DNA from: DAOUAE01 sp034433795
GTDB taxonomy: Bacteria > Chloroflexota > UBA6077 > FW602-bin22 > DAOUAE01
Length of the DNA: 64,000 nt
Reading direction: 5' to 3'
NCBI GenBank assembly: GCA_034433795.1
Contig: DAOUAE010000057.1
Span: 1 to 64,000, forward strand
Both the position numbers and the translations under genes were made by a program. Every line of letters begins with the position of its first letter. The first letter of the stretch is position 1. The notes below the pieces were generated by a model that did no database searches, had not been told where the DNA came from, and saw only the letters and a program-made list of their open reading frames with translations. Shown here one piece after another: positions 34,378 through 42,667 of the stretch.

Positions 34378-34416
34378 GGGGCTGCCAGCCGATGGAACAG
34401 CCAGCAGGTCAGCCCC
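34378..34416 (-). promoter_or_regulatory. Hairpin in the coxS leader RNA
   Basis: Perfect 7-base arms GGGGCTG (34416-34410 on the minus strand) and CAGCCCC (34384-34378) enclose 25 bases, themselves rich in GGCTG/CAGCC repeats that allow alternative pairings. The element lies between the promoter and the coxS start, so it could affect RNA stability or expression. No known riboswitch is recognised. Confidence 0.45.
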
Positions 34417-34426
34417 CAGTGTCCCT

Positions 34427-34455
34427 ATCTTACGCGGCTCCCCACGCCTTGTCAA
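34427..34455 (-). promoter_or_regulatory. Promoter of the cox cluster
   Basis: On the minus strand TTGACA (34455-34450) is followed after 17 bases by TAAGAT (34432-34427). Transcription would begin near 34420, about 70 bases before the coxS start. Consensus -35, ideal spacing and position make this a strong candidate. Confidence 0.8.
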
Positions 34456-34850
34456 CGGGCCGCGAAGGCGGCGCTCTCAGCCAGACGGCGGGCGCCTGTG
34501 GGGGAGCAGACTTCCTCTGTGGGCGACGGTTCCCGGGCTCAGACCCTCTGCCCCTGGGGCCACCGCACTGCCGCCAGCCCCGTCCAGGTCTTCACCTCCC
34601 GCATCCCCTTCCCCATCGCCACCCAGCGTCGCCTCCCCCTCGCCTTCCCCCGCGCCCGCACTCCCACGCCGTCCATCCCCCGCACCCGAGCCCATGTTCT
34701 TCCAGGCCTCTCCTTCCCCTCGGCCCGAACGGCCCACCTCGCCGCACGCTCAAGGAGACCGCCAGTCCCGGCCAGGGCCGGAGCTTCACCGCGATAAGGC
34801 GGGCCACCCACCAGCCGCTCGTCCGGAGAAGGGAAATCCCCCCGGGTATC
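34456..34850. other. Gene-free gap with strong C-over-G strand bias
   Basis: This stretch of about 400 bases between the cox promoter and the terminator-like hairpin near the CPBP gene holds no credible gene. Open frames exist but are low-complexity Pro/Ser/Arg strings without start signals. Bases about 34540-34730 are strikingly pyrimidine-rich on the plus strand, with many CCCC and CCTTCC runs. The minus strand is therefore G-rich and could form quadruplexes. Nothing else is recognised. Confidence 0.5.
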
Positions 34851-34881
34851 AGCCCCGGGCGGGGCCGCCATGGGGGCTTTT
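34851..34881 (+). terminator. Plus-strand terminator-like hairpin without a known upstream gene
   Basis: AGCCCC (34851-34856) pairs with GGGGCT (34873-34878), with an inner GGCG/CGCC stem, followed by TTTT. The T-run is on the plus strand only, whereas the neighbouring CPBP gene is on the minus strand and ends here. The hairpin might therefore end an unannotated plus-strand RNA from the preceding gap. Confidence 0.4.
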
Positions 34882-35602
34882 AACCGAACAGGAGCGGCAC
34901 AAGGAGGTCCACCCAGACATTGTTGAGGACGTGCATGAGAATCGCCGGGTAGAGGCTCCGGTAGCGGATCAAGAGCAGGGCCGGAAAGAACGACCAAACG
35001 AAAATGTACAGGGGCAGGCCGGGGCCGATCCCGCCGTGGTAGAGGGCAAAGAGTGCGTTGTGCACCAGCAGCCCCCGCCAGACCCCAAGCCGGGCGACGA
35101 GGGCCTGCAGGACATAGCCCCGAAAGATGGTTTCTTCGGCCAGCGGCACGAAGATGAGACCAGCCACCCCGGCGGCCACAAACTCCCAGATCGTCGTCGG
35201 CCGGATAAACCCCCGCTGGGCCGGGTCCCAGTAAACGGGGACACCCAGCGCCTGCCGAACCGCGTCCACCGGCAACCAGAGCACCACCGCAGCGCCCGCA
35301 AACGCGGCCGCTGTGGCCGCCGTCCGGACGTCAAGAGTTCCCTGCCAGCCGAGGGCCTCAGGGCCAAAGCCGCGCTGGCGCAGGATCCTGACCAGAACGA
35401 GGGCGGTGATGACAGCCCAGAGGCTGTAAAGCACCACCCGAAAAAGAGCGGGGTCATGAAGGCCGAGGGGACGTCCGGCCGTCTGAAGGTCGAACCCCAG
35501 AAGACGCAGGGCCGTCAGGGTCGCCGCCGTGCCGACGACCCCGCCGAAGGCAAGGGGCAAATAACCGACCGGCAACGTCTGGACCGTCGTCGATCTGGCC
35601 AT
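34880..35602 (-). CDS. CPBP-family intramembrane metalloprotease
   Basis: A 240-residue protein with about seven transmembrane helices and all three motifs of the CPBP (CAAX protease/bacteriocin-processing, Rce1-like) family. These are EETIFRG (Glu156, Glu157, Arg161), HNALFALYHGG (His189) and HVLNN (His224, Asn228). Such proteins cleave substrates within the membrane; the substrate here is unknown. It is transcribed alone on the minus strand from a TATAAT only 18 bases before the start, so the leader would be very short. It diverges from the bactofilin-like gene. Confidence 0.9.
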   Translation of the reverse strand: MARSTTVQTLPVGYLPLAFGGVVGTAATLTALRLLGFDLQTAGRPLGLHDPALFRVVLYSLWAVITALVLVRILRQRGFGPEALGWQGTLDVRTAATAAAFAGAAVVLWLPVDAVRQALGVPVYWDPAQRGFIRPTTIWEFVAAGVAGLIFVPLAEETIFRGYVLQALVARLGVWRGLLVHNALFALYHGGIGPGLPLYIFVWSFFPALLLIRYRSLYPAILMHVLNNVWVDLLVPLLFG

Positions 35603-35620
35603 CGCCGCTGATCTTCCGAG

Positions 35621-35626
35621 ATTATA
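35621..35626 (-). promoter_or_regulatory. -10 element of the CPBP gene
   Basis: A perfect TATAAT on the minus strand (35626-35621), 18 bases before the start codon. No -35 match is visible. Transcription would begin about a dozen bases before the ATG. Confidence 0.5.
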
Positions 35627-35730
35627 GTACCCCTCAACGTCGGATGCCAGGCTCTGCCCTAATCGGCAGGGCCCTCCCGTCGTCGGCCGTGCGCGAGGTC
35701 AGCCAATGTTTGTCTGCCCTCCATCCGTGC

Positions 35731-35736
35731 TATGAT
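35731..35736 (+). promoter_or_regulatory. -10 element of the bactofilin-like gene
   Basis: TATGAT, 27 bases before the GTG start, with a weak -35 (TTTGTC, 16 bases upstream). It is part of the divergent region with the CPBP gene. Confidence 0.4.
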
Positions 35737-35763
35737 CGGTCCACCTGCTTACCGGAGGGGACT

Positions 35764-36927
35764 GTGATCGCGCGTCTTGTGCGTTTGCTCCGGCTCGGGG
35801 CCGGGGTCGCCGTGCTGTCGGTGCTGCTGAGTCGGCCGGCCAGCGCGATGGAGATACGCGGGGGAACGGTGACCGTCGGGCCGGGGGAGATCGTCGCCGA
35901 CGATCTCTACGCCAGCGGTCCGACGGTCACCGTTCAGGGAACGGTCGACGGCGATCTGGTGGTGGCGGCGGGCACCCTGCGGATCGTGGGGACGGTGACC
36001 GGTGATGTGCTGGCGGTCGCCGGGAGTCTCGAGGTGAGTGGCACCGTCGGTGGGAGTGTGCGGGCGGCCGCCGGACGGATCGCGGTGAGCGGGAGCGTCG
36101 ACCGCGACCTGGTGGCGGCGGCGAGCACGGTGACCCTGACCGCCAGCGGCCGGATCGGACGAGACGCCATCCTCACCGCCAGCCGGACGGCCGTTGTCGG
36201 GGAGGTGGGCCGAGACCTCGTGGTCGGCGCCGGCGACCTGGTGGTCGGCGGACATGTTCGCCGCCATCTCGTCGCCGAGGTCCAGGACCTCACCATCCAG
36301 AGCGGGGCCACGGTCGACGGGACGATCACCTACCGGAGCCCGCAGGCGGCCCGGGTCGAGCCGGGCGCCACCCTTACCGGGCCGGTTCAGGCGCTCACCC
36401 CGAACACCGCCATCACCCCGCTGCGCCGGGGACTGGAGACGGCTCTGATGCTCCTCCGTCGCTTCCTCGGCCTGGTCGTGCTGGGTCTCCTCTTCGTCTG
36501 GCTTTTCCCCGAGCCCGTCCGCCGGGGTCTCGGCCTCCTGCGCGACCGGCCGCTCCCCAGCCTGGGGCTGGGACTGCTGGTGGCGGTCCTGGGGCCGGTG
36601 GTCGCGCTCCTGCTCGGGCTGGTGGGCCTGGTGACCGGCGGGTGGTGGCTCGGGCTCCTCGCTTTCGGGCTGTACATCCTGGGGCTGCTGCTGGGGTATC
36701 TGCTGGGGGCGATCTTCCTGGGCAGCCGGCTGCTCCGGCCGTTCGGGCCCCGACCGCCGCTCTGGCTGGCGCTGCTGCTGGGGCTGCTCATACTGATGAT
36801 CCTGACCCTGGTGCCGTACGCGGATGTTATCATTACGGTGCTGGTCGGGTTGCTGGGTCTGGGGGCGCTGCTCCAGGTCATCTGGGCGGGGGGCCGGTCG
36901 CCCGCGTCAGCCGCTCCGGACCACTGA
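35764..36927 (+). CDS. Secreted bactofilin-like β-repeat protein with C-terminal membrane domain
   Basis: The 387-residue protein has a signal peptide (RLVRLLRLGAGVAVLSVLLS, then ASA). About ten short repeats follow, built on G-x-V-x-G-D-L/V-x-V-x-A-G (about residues 30-205; for example VQGTVDGDLVVAAGTLRIVG), predicted to form a right-handed β-helix like bactofilins. The C-terminal part (about 225-380) has four or more membrane helices. Bactofilins are normally cytoplasmic; here a signal peptide would place the repeats outside, anchored by the C-terminus. GTG start with GGAGGGG upstream. Function unknown, with an envelope scaffold the likely role. Confidence 0.78.
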   Translation: MIARLVRLLRLGAGVAVLSVLLSRPASAMEIRGGTVTVGPGEIVADDLYASGPTVTVQGTVDGDLVVAAGTLRIVGTVTGDVLAVAGSLEVSGTVGGSVRAAAGRIAVSGSVDRDLVAAASTVTLTASGRIGRDAILTASRTAVVGEVGRDLVVGAGDLVVGGHVRRHLVAEVQDLTIQSGATVDGTITYRSPQAARVEPGATLTGPVQALTPNTAITPLRRGLETALMLLRRFLGLVVLGLLFVWLFPEPVRRGLGLLRDRPLPSLGLGLLVAVLGPVVALLLGLVGLVTGGWWLGLLAFGLYILGLLLGYLLGAIFLGSRLLRPFGPRPPLWLALLLGLLILMILTLVPYADVIITVLVGLLGLGALLQVIWAGGRSPASAAPDH

Positions 36928-36943
36928 GCCAGGGGAGAAGAGA

Positions 36944-37588
36944 ATGGTTGTTATCGTCGATTACGGCGCGGGAAACCTGCACAGCGTGGCCAAGGCCATC
37001 GCCCGTCTGGGCTACGAGCCGGTGGTGACCGCCGACCCGGCCCCGCTCGCGCGGGCGCAGGCCCTCATCCTTCCCGGCGTCGGGGCCGCCCGCGATATCA
37101 TGCGCGGGCTACAGGAGCGCGAGCTGATCGAGCCGCTGCTCACCTACCTGCAGAGCGGCCGGCCATTCCTCGGCGTCTGCATGGGGCTGCAGGTCCTGAT
37201 GGAGGGGAGCGAGGAGGGCGGGTGGCAGCCATGTCTGGGGGTCTTCGCCGGGGTGGTGCGCCGGCTGCCGCCCGGCCAGAAGGTGCCGCACATGGGCTGG
37301 AACCGGGTCTGGCAGCGCCGCCCCCACCCGGTTTTCGCCGATATCCCCGACGGCGCCTTCTTCTATTTCGTCCACTCCTACTACGCCGACCCGACCGACC
37401 CGGCCATCGTCGCCGCCGAGGCCGACTACGGCCGGCGCTTCCCGGCGGTCCTGGCCTGGCAGAACATCGTCGCCACCCAGTTCCATCCCGAGAAATCGGC
37501 CGATCTGGGGCTGCGGTTCTACGCCAACTTCCTGCGCTGGGCCGGCCTCAGCCCGGGGCGCCTGGCGCCATCGGAGCGGTCGGCCTGA
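36944..37588 (+). CDS. hisH: Imidazole glycerol phosphate synthase glutaminase subunit HisH
   Basis: HisH releases ammonia from glutamine for HisF in histidine synthesis. The 214-residue class I amidotransferase begins VVIVDYGAGNLHSVAKAI and has the nucleophile Cys79 in LGVCMGLQ and the His-Glu pair in QFHPEKS. The length is normal. No hisF or other his gene is in the window, so it is detached from a his operon. ATG at 36944 follows GGGGAGAAG. It starts 16 bases after the bactofilin-like gene and converges on the flavoprotein gene, with 7 bases between them. Confidence 0.9.
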   Translation: MVVIVDYGAGNLHSVAKAIARLGYEPVVTADPAPLARAQALILPGVGAARDIMRGLQERELIEPLLTYLQSGRPFLGVCMGLQVLMEGSEEGGWQPCLGVFAGVVRRLPPGQKVPHMGWNRVWQRRPHPVFADIPDGAFFYFVHSYYADPTDPAIVAAEADYGRRFPAVLAWQNIVATQFHPEKSADLGLRFYANFLRWAGLSPGRLAPSERSA

Positions 37589-37595
37589 GAGAGGC

Positions 37596-38873
37596 TCAGG
37601 CGCTCTCGGCCGCGACCAGCCGGGCCATCTGGTTGGCCAGCCGGACGCTGTAGTTCTGTCCCCGGTCCTGGGGGTAGATCTGGAACATGTTGGCCAGATA
37701 GACGTGGGGCAGCGGCGTCCGGTGCGGGGCGATGATCGTCGGAAAGTCCACCGTGACGATGGGCTGCGCATAGGGTGCCTTGAAGACATAGGCCTCACGC
37801 ACCCACGCCGGCCGGAAGGCCGGGTTGATCCGGGCCAGCGCCGGCAGGAACCGCTCCAGGACCTCGCCATCGCTCAGACGGAAGAGGGGATGGTCCATCG
37901 GCAGGTAGTTGCTGAGGTATACGATATGGCGTCCACCGTAATCCGCCGGGGACATGAAGTTCGTGTGCTCGACCAGGGCCAGGAAGGGATAGCCGGGGTC
38001 GTTGATGTTGAGCCAGTAGACCGAGGTCAGCGGGCGGTCGAGCACCAGGACCACGCAGTGGGCGCCGTAGGCCAGCCCCCGGTCGTAGCGGGCGATGTAG
38101 TCGGCCGGCAGCCCACGGGCCAGGCGGAGAAAGAGGCGGGTGGGAAGCGTCACCACCAGCCGGTCGAACTCGGCCTCGCCCTGGGTGGTTTCGACCCGCA
38201 CCCGACCGTCCGGCTGGCTGCTGATGGCGGTGACCGTCTCCTCCAGGCGCACCGCCCCGCCATGGGCGACGACGGCGGCGGCCAGCCGGTCGTAGAGCCG
38301 CTGGAAGCCCCCGCGCAGATAGCCCAGGGTGGCGCTGCGCAGATGGACGCGGGCCCAGAACCAGGGCATGGCGATTTTGTCATAATACTCCCCGAACTTG
38401 GCCACAAGGAGCGGTTGCCAGACGACCGCGTAGGCCCGTGGCCCCATCCAGCGGGCGATCCAGCTGGCTGCGGTCTGGCCGGCGAAGCGGTGGTAGTTGC
38501 GCTCGATTTTCAGATAGGCGACGGCCAGGCCCAGCCGCAGGCGGTCGAGGAACGGCAGGGGGGAGAACCGCAGGACGTGGAGCGGCGAGTCCAGCGGATA
38601 GATCCGGCCGCCGTAGAGGGTGCTGGTCTGCGGCCGCCGCCAGACCAGGTCGCTTCCCAACCCCAGTTCGTGAATGAGCTGGACGATCTCGCGGTCGCTG
38701 CGAAAAAGATGATGATAGAACTTCTCCAGGTAGGTGTCGCCCAGGCGGAAGCCGCTGGCCAGCCCGCCCGGCAGCGGCTCTTTTTCGATGACCGTGACCC
38801 GGTGGCCACGCTGGGCCAGCCGGTAGGCCACCGTCAACCCGAGCGCACCCGCCCCCAACACGCCGATGTGCAC
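37596..38873 (-). CDS. FAD-dependent amine-oxidase-like oxidoreductase
   Basis: A 425-residue flavoprotein of the amine oxidase/protoporphyrinogen oxidase superfamily. The N-terminal dinucleotide fold is VLGAGALGLTVAYRLAQRG, with the acidic VIEKEPLPGGLASGF after it. The middle contains YGGRIYPLDSP and the end a second FAD contact (PQDRGQNYSVRLANQMARLV). Related proteins with this layout act in polysaccharide or lipid-linked pathways, and the substrate cannot be read here. It is a single gene with its own extended -10 promoter, diverging from dnaE. Confidence 0.85.
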   Translation of the reverse strand: MHIGVLGAGALGLTVAYRLAQRGHRVTVIEKEPLPGGLASGFRLGDTYLEKFYHHLFRSDREIVQLIHELGLGSDLVWRRPQTSTLYGGRIYPLDSPLHVLRFSPLPFLDRLRLGLAVAYLKIERNYHRFAGQTAASWIARWMGPRAYAVVWQPLLVAKFGEYYDKIAMPWFWARVHLRSATLGYLRGGFQRLYDRLAAAVVAHGGAVRLEETVTAISSQPDGRVRVETTQGEAEFDRLVVTLPTRLFLRLARGLPADYIARYDRGLAYGAHCVVLVLDRPLTSVYWLNINDPGYPFLALVEHTNFMSPADYGGRHIVYLSNYLPMDHPLFRLSDGEVLERFLPALARINPAFRPAWVREAYVFKAPYAQPIVTVDFPTIIAPHRTPLPHVYLANMFQIYPQDRGQNYSVRLANQMARLVAAESA

Positions 38874-38905
38874 GACCGTCTCCCCACCCCCTGGGCTCTG
38901 TCACT

Positions 38906-38914
38906 GTTATACCA
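38906..38914 (-). promoter_or_regulatory. Extended -10 of the flavoprotein gene
   Basis: On the minus strand TGGTATAAC lies 32 bases before the start codon. It is the same extended -10 form as found for dnaE and recG. Confidence 0.5.
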
Positions 38915-39022
38915 CAGCCCCCTCTCCCCTCGCCTGGTATCCGGGCGAGCGGCGCGGTGTTTTTCTTAATGTGGTTTTTGCACCACTGTGACCGCAGCCA
39001 CGAACGGGCAGGCCCATGCCTG

Positions 39023-39031
39023 TGGTATAAT
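39023..39031 (+). promoter_or_regulatory. Extended -10 of dnaE
   Basis: TGGTATAAT, perfect extended -10, 27 bases before the dnaE start. No -35 match is seen. The flavoprotein gene diverges from the same region. Confidence 0.6.
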
Positions 39032-39058
39032 CGCGCTGCGCGACAGGCGGGGAGTGTC

Positions 39059-42000
39059 ATGCCCGACTTTGTCCACCTGCACGTCCACAGCGAGTACTCG
39101 CTTCTCGACGGGCTGGGCTCGGTCGAGCAGATCGTCAAGCGGGCGCGGGAGTACGGCATGCCGGCCATCGCCCTGACCGACCACGGGGCGATGTATGGGG
39201 CCATCGACTTCTACAGCGCCGCCCAGGAGCAGGGGATCCGGCCGATCATCGGGGTCGAGGCCTACGTGGCGCCCCACAGCCGCCACGACCGCCGGCCCAA
39301 GATCGACCAGAATCCCTATCATCTGGTGCTGCTGGCCAAAGATCTCACCGGCTACCGCAATCTGATGAAACTCACCACCGCCGCCCACCTCGAGGGCTTC
39401 TACTACCGGCCGCGCATCGACCGGGAGCTGCTGGAGGCCCACCACGAGGGGCTTATCTGCCTCTCGGCCTGTCTCTCCGGGGAGGTGCCGCGCCTCATCC
39501 TGCAGGGCGACCTGGCCGGGGCGCGCCGGGTGGCGGCCTGGTATAAAGAGGTGTTCGGCCCCGGCAACTACTACCTGGAGCTCCAGCACCACGATATGCC
39601 CGAGCAGGAGGTGGTCAATCGGGAGCTGCTGGCCATCAGCCGGGAACTGGCGATCCCGGTGGTGGCCACCAATGACGTCCACTATATCCTGCCCGAGGAC
39701 CACGAGACGCAGGAGATCCTGCTCTGCATCCAGACCAACACCACCCTCGAGGACCCCGACCGCCTGCGCATGGCCAATAACACGTTCTACCTGCGCTCCC
39801 CGGAGGAGATGGCCCGCCTCTTCCCGGACCTGCCGGAGGCCCTGCGCAACACGGTCGAGATCGCCGAAAAGTGTGACCTGAAGCTGGAGTTCGGCCGGGT
39901 GCATCTCCCGGCGTTTGCGGTGCCAGAGGGACATACGCCCGAGAGCTACCTGCGCGCTCTCTGCGAAGAGGGGCTGCGCCGGCGCTATCCGGTGGTGACC
40001 GAGGCCGTTCGCCAGCGCCTGGAGTACGAGCTCGACGTTATCGAGAAGACCGGCTTCGCCCAGTATATCCTCATCGTCTGGGACATCGTCTCCTACGCCC
40101 GCCAAAAGGGCATCCTCTACGGTCCACGCGGGTCGGCCGCCGGCAGCCTGGTCTGCTATCTGCTGGGGATCAGCAACGTCGACCCTCTGGCCAACAATCT
40201 GACCTTCGAGCGCTTCCTGAACATCGAGCGGCGGGAGATGCCGGATATCGACATGGACTTCGCCGACGACCGCCGCGACGAGATGATCGCCTACGTGACC
40301 GAGAAGTACGGCCGTGAGCACGTGGCCCAGATCATCACCTTCGGGACGCTGGGCGCCAAGGCCGCCGTCCGCGACGTGGGGCGAGCGCTGGGCCTGCCCT
40401 ACAGCGAGGTGGACCGGGTCGCCCGGCTCATCCCGGCGCTGCCGGTGGGGATCACCATCGACCAGGCGATGGCCGAGAACCCCCGCCTGCAGGAGTTGTA
40501 CGAGACCGACGAGACGGTCCGCCGCCTGATCGACACGGCCCGAAAACTGGAGGGCGTGGCCCGTCACGCCTCGACCCACGCCGCCGGCGTGGTCATCTCT
40601 CGCGACCCGCTGATCGAGCACACGCCGCTCCAGCTGACCAGCCGGGGCGATGGGGTGATGACCCAGTACCATATGTCGGCCATCGCCAAGATCGGGCTCC
40701 TGAAAATGGACTTCCTCGGCCTGGCCAACCTGACCATCCTGGGACGGACGGTAGAGCTGGTCAAGCGCTGGCGCAACGAGACCCTGGACCTGCAGAACCT
40801 GCCCCGCGACGACCAGAAAACGTTCGCTCTTCTGGCCCGGGGCGAGACGATGGGCCTGTTCCAGCTGGAAGGCCGCGGCATGACGCAGTATCTGATGGAG
40901 CTCAAACCCACCTCGGTGGCCGATATCTGCGCCCTCATCGCCCTCTACCGGCCGGGGCCGATGGCCAACATTCCCCACTACATCCGCCGCAAGCACGGGC
41001 TCGAGCCCATCGAATACCCGCACCCGCTGCTGGAGGAGACGCTGAAGGACACCTATGGGGTCCTCACCTATCAGGACCAGGTCCTGCAGGTCCTGCAGCG
41101 GGTGGCGGGGTACACGCTCGGCCAGGCCGATATCGTCCGCCGGGCGATGAGCAAAAAGATCCGCTCGCTCCTGGAGCAGGAGAAGCCGCGCTTCCTGGCC
41201 GGCTGCCGACAGAACGGCCTGACCGACGAGGAGGCCGAGCGCATCTGGGAGCTGCTGGAGCCCTTCGCCGGCTACGGGTTCAACCGGGCCCACGCCGCCT
41301 GCTACGCGGAGGTGGCCTATCAGACGGCCTATCTCAAGGCCAACTATCCGGAAGAGTACATGGTGGCCGTGCTGAGCGCGGCGGCCGGCAACGTTGAGAA
41401 GACGGCGGCCGCCCTGGCCGAGTGCCGCCGGATGGGCCTCCCCGTCCTGCCCCCCGATATCAACCGCTCCGAGGACCATTTCACCATCGAAATCCTGGCC
41501 GACGGCCGGCGGGCCATCCGCTTCGGACTGGCCGCCATCAAGAACGTCGGCGAGGGGGCGGTCGAGGCGATCCTCCAGGCGCGAGGGGAACGGCCCTTCC
41601 AGTCCATCGAGGACTTCTGCCAGCGGGTGGACAGCAAGGTCCTCAACAAGCGGGTGATGGAGAGCCTGATCAAGGCCGGGGCCTTCGACGCGCTGGCCCG
41701 CCGGAGCCAGCTGCTGGCGGTGCTCGACCGCCTGCTTACGCTCGCCCAGCAGCGCCAGCGCATGGCCGAGGTCGGGCAGGCCAGCCTGTTCGACCTCCTC
41801 GGCACGGGACCGGCGCCGCTGGGGATCGACCTGCCCGACCTGCCAGAGGCGCCGGCGCGGGAGCGGCTGGCCTGGGAGAGAGAACTGATGGGCGTGTATT
41901 TCTCCGAACATCCGCTCCACCAGGCGCTGAGCGTCCTGCGCGACTATGTGACCGCCGCCTGCGGCGACCTCACGGCCGAGGACGCCGGCCAGCGGGTGAC

Positions 42001-42667
42001 GGTGCTGGGCGTCATCACGGCGGTGCGTCCGCTTTTCACCAAGAAGCGCGAGGCGATGGTCGCCGCCACTCTGGAGGACCTGCACGGCAGCGTCGAGCTG
42101 GTCGTTTTCCCCCGCGTCTACGAGAAGACCCGCGACCTCTGGAGCGAGGACCAGATCCTGCTCGTTCAGGGCCGGGTGGACAGCCGCGACGAGCGGGTGC
42201 AGATCGTGGTGGAGAAGGTCTTCCCCTACCAGTCCGACGTGCCGGTGCCGGCGGAGGTGCGGCTGGAGACCACCCTGCCAGTCACGGGCCCCACCGTCGA
42301 CGGTGACACCGGGCCCGCCGACGCCACGGCCGCCAATGGCAGCCCCACGGCCGCCAACGGGGCGAACGGACAGCCCGTGACCACGGGCCAGACCGAGCGC
42401 GACGAGCCCCGCTGCCTGGTGGTCCGCTTGAAGCGCAGCGATGATCTCCAGCGCGACCTGGCTCTGCTGCAGGAGGTGTACGAGGCGCTGCAGGCCCACC
42501 GCGGGGGCCGGCTGCCGGTGCGCCTGGTCGTCGAGACCGGCGGGCAGGCTGTCGAACTGGAGTGGCCGGGGGCGACCGTCCGGCTCTCGCCGCAGCTGGA
42601 GGCGCGCCTGCAGCGGCTGGCGGAGAGTGGGGGAGGCTATGCTCTGCAGCCGGTCGAGGCGCGATGA
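39059..42667 (+). CDS. dnaE: DNA polymerase III alpha subunit DnaE
   Basis: The replicative polymerase, 1202 residues. The N-terminal PHP domain starts FVHLHVHSEYSLLDG. The catalytic palm has GSAAGSLVCYLLG and the aspartates of PDIDMDFADDRRDEM. The tau-binding and OB regions follow (VTVLGVITAVRPLFTKKREAM). A low-complexity Thr/Ala/Asn/Gly linker lies around residues 1080-1120, before the last domain. ATG at 39059 is chosen because GGGGAG is directly upstream and the PHP motif begins here. Its stop overlaps the holin-like gene start (ATGA). It is longer than E. coli DnaE by about 40 residues. Confidence 0.97.
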   Translation: MPDFVHLHVHSEYSLLDGLGSVEQIVKRAREYGMPAIALTDHGAMYGAIDFYSAAQEQGIRPIIGVEAYVAPHSRHDRRPKIDQNPYHLVLLAKDLTGYRNLMKLTTAAHLEGFYYRPRIDRELLEAHHEGLICLSACLSGEVPRLILQGDLAGARRVAAWYKEVFGPGNYYLELQHHDMPEQEVVNRELLAISRELAIPVVATNDVHYILPEDHETQEILLCIQTNTTLEDPDRLRMANNTFYLRSPEEMARLFPDLPEALRNTVEIAEKCDLKLEFGRVHLPAFAVPEGHTPESYLRALCEEGLRRRYPVVTEAVRQRLEYELDVIEKTGFAQYILIVWDIVSYARQKGILYGPRGSAAGSLVCYLLGISNVDPLANNLTFERFLNIERREMPDIDMDFADDRRDEMIAYVTEKYGREHVAQIITFGTLGAKAAVRDVGRALGLPYSEVDRVARLIPALPVGITIDQAMAENPRLQELYETDETVRRLIDTARKLEGVARHASTHAAGVVISRDPLIEHTPLQLTSRGDGVMTQYHMSAIAKIGLLKMDFLGLANLTILGRTVELVKRWRNETLDLQNLPRDDQKTFALLARGETMGLFQLEGRGMTQYLMELKPTSVADICALIALYRPGPMANIPHYIRRKHGLEPIEYPHPLLEETLKDTYGVLTYQDQVLQVLQRVAGYTLGQADIVRRAMSKKIRSLLEQEKPRFLAGCRQNGLTDEEAERIWELLEPFAGYGFNRAHAACYAEVAYQTAYLKANYPEEYMVAVLSAAAGNVEKTAAALAECRRMGLPVLPPDINRSEDHFTIEILADGRRAIRFGLAAIKNVGEGAVEAILQARGERPFQSIEDFCQRVDSKVLNKRVMESLIKAGAFDALARRSQLLAVLDRLLTLAQQRQRMAEVGQASLFDLLGTGPAPLGIDLPDLPEAPARERLAWERELMGVYFSEHPLHQALSVLRDYVTAACGDLTAEDAGQRVTVLGVITAVRPLFTKKREAMVAATLEDLHGSVELVVFPRVYEKTRDLWSEDQILLVQGRVDSRDERVQIVVEKVFPYQSDVPVPAEVRLETTLPVTGPTVDGDTGPADATAANGSPTAANGANGQPVTTGQTERDEPRCLVVRLKRSDDLQRDLALLQEVYEALQAHRGGRLPVRLVVETGGQAVELEWPGATVRLSPQLEARLQRLAESGGGYALQPVEAR

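Noticed and set aside
31516..34797. A 1093-codon open frame on the plus strand opposite coxL and coxS
   Set aside because: Shadow of the cox coding frames; no start signal and no recognisable domain. It does not explain the gap at 34456-34850.
34322..34883. Pro/Ser-rich plus-strand frames in the gap before the CPBP gene
   Set aside because: Composition follows directly from C-runs. No start context, and the frames run into the antisense of a real gene.
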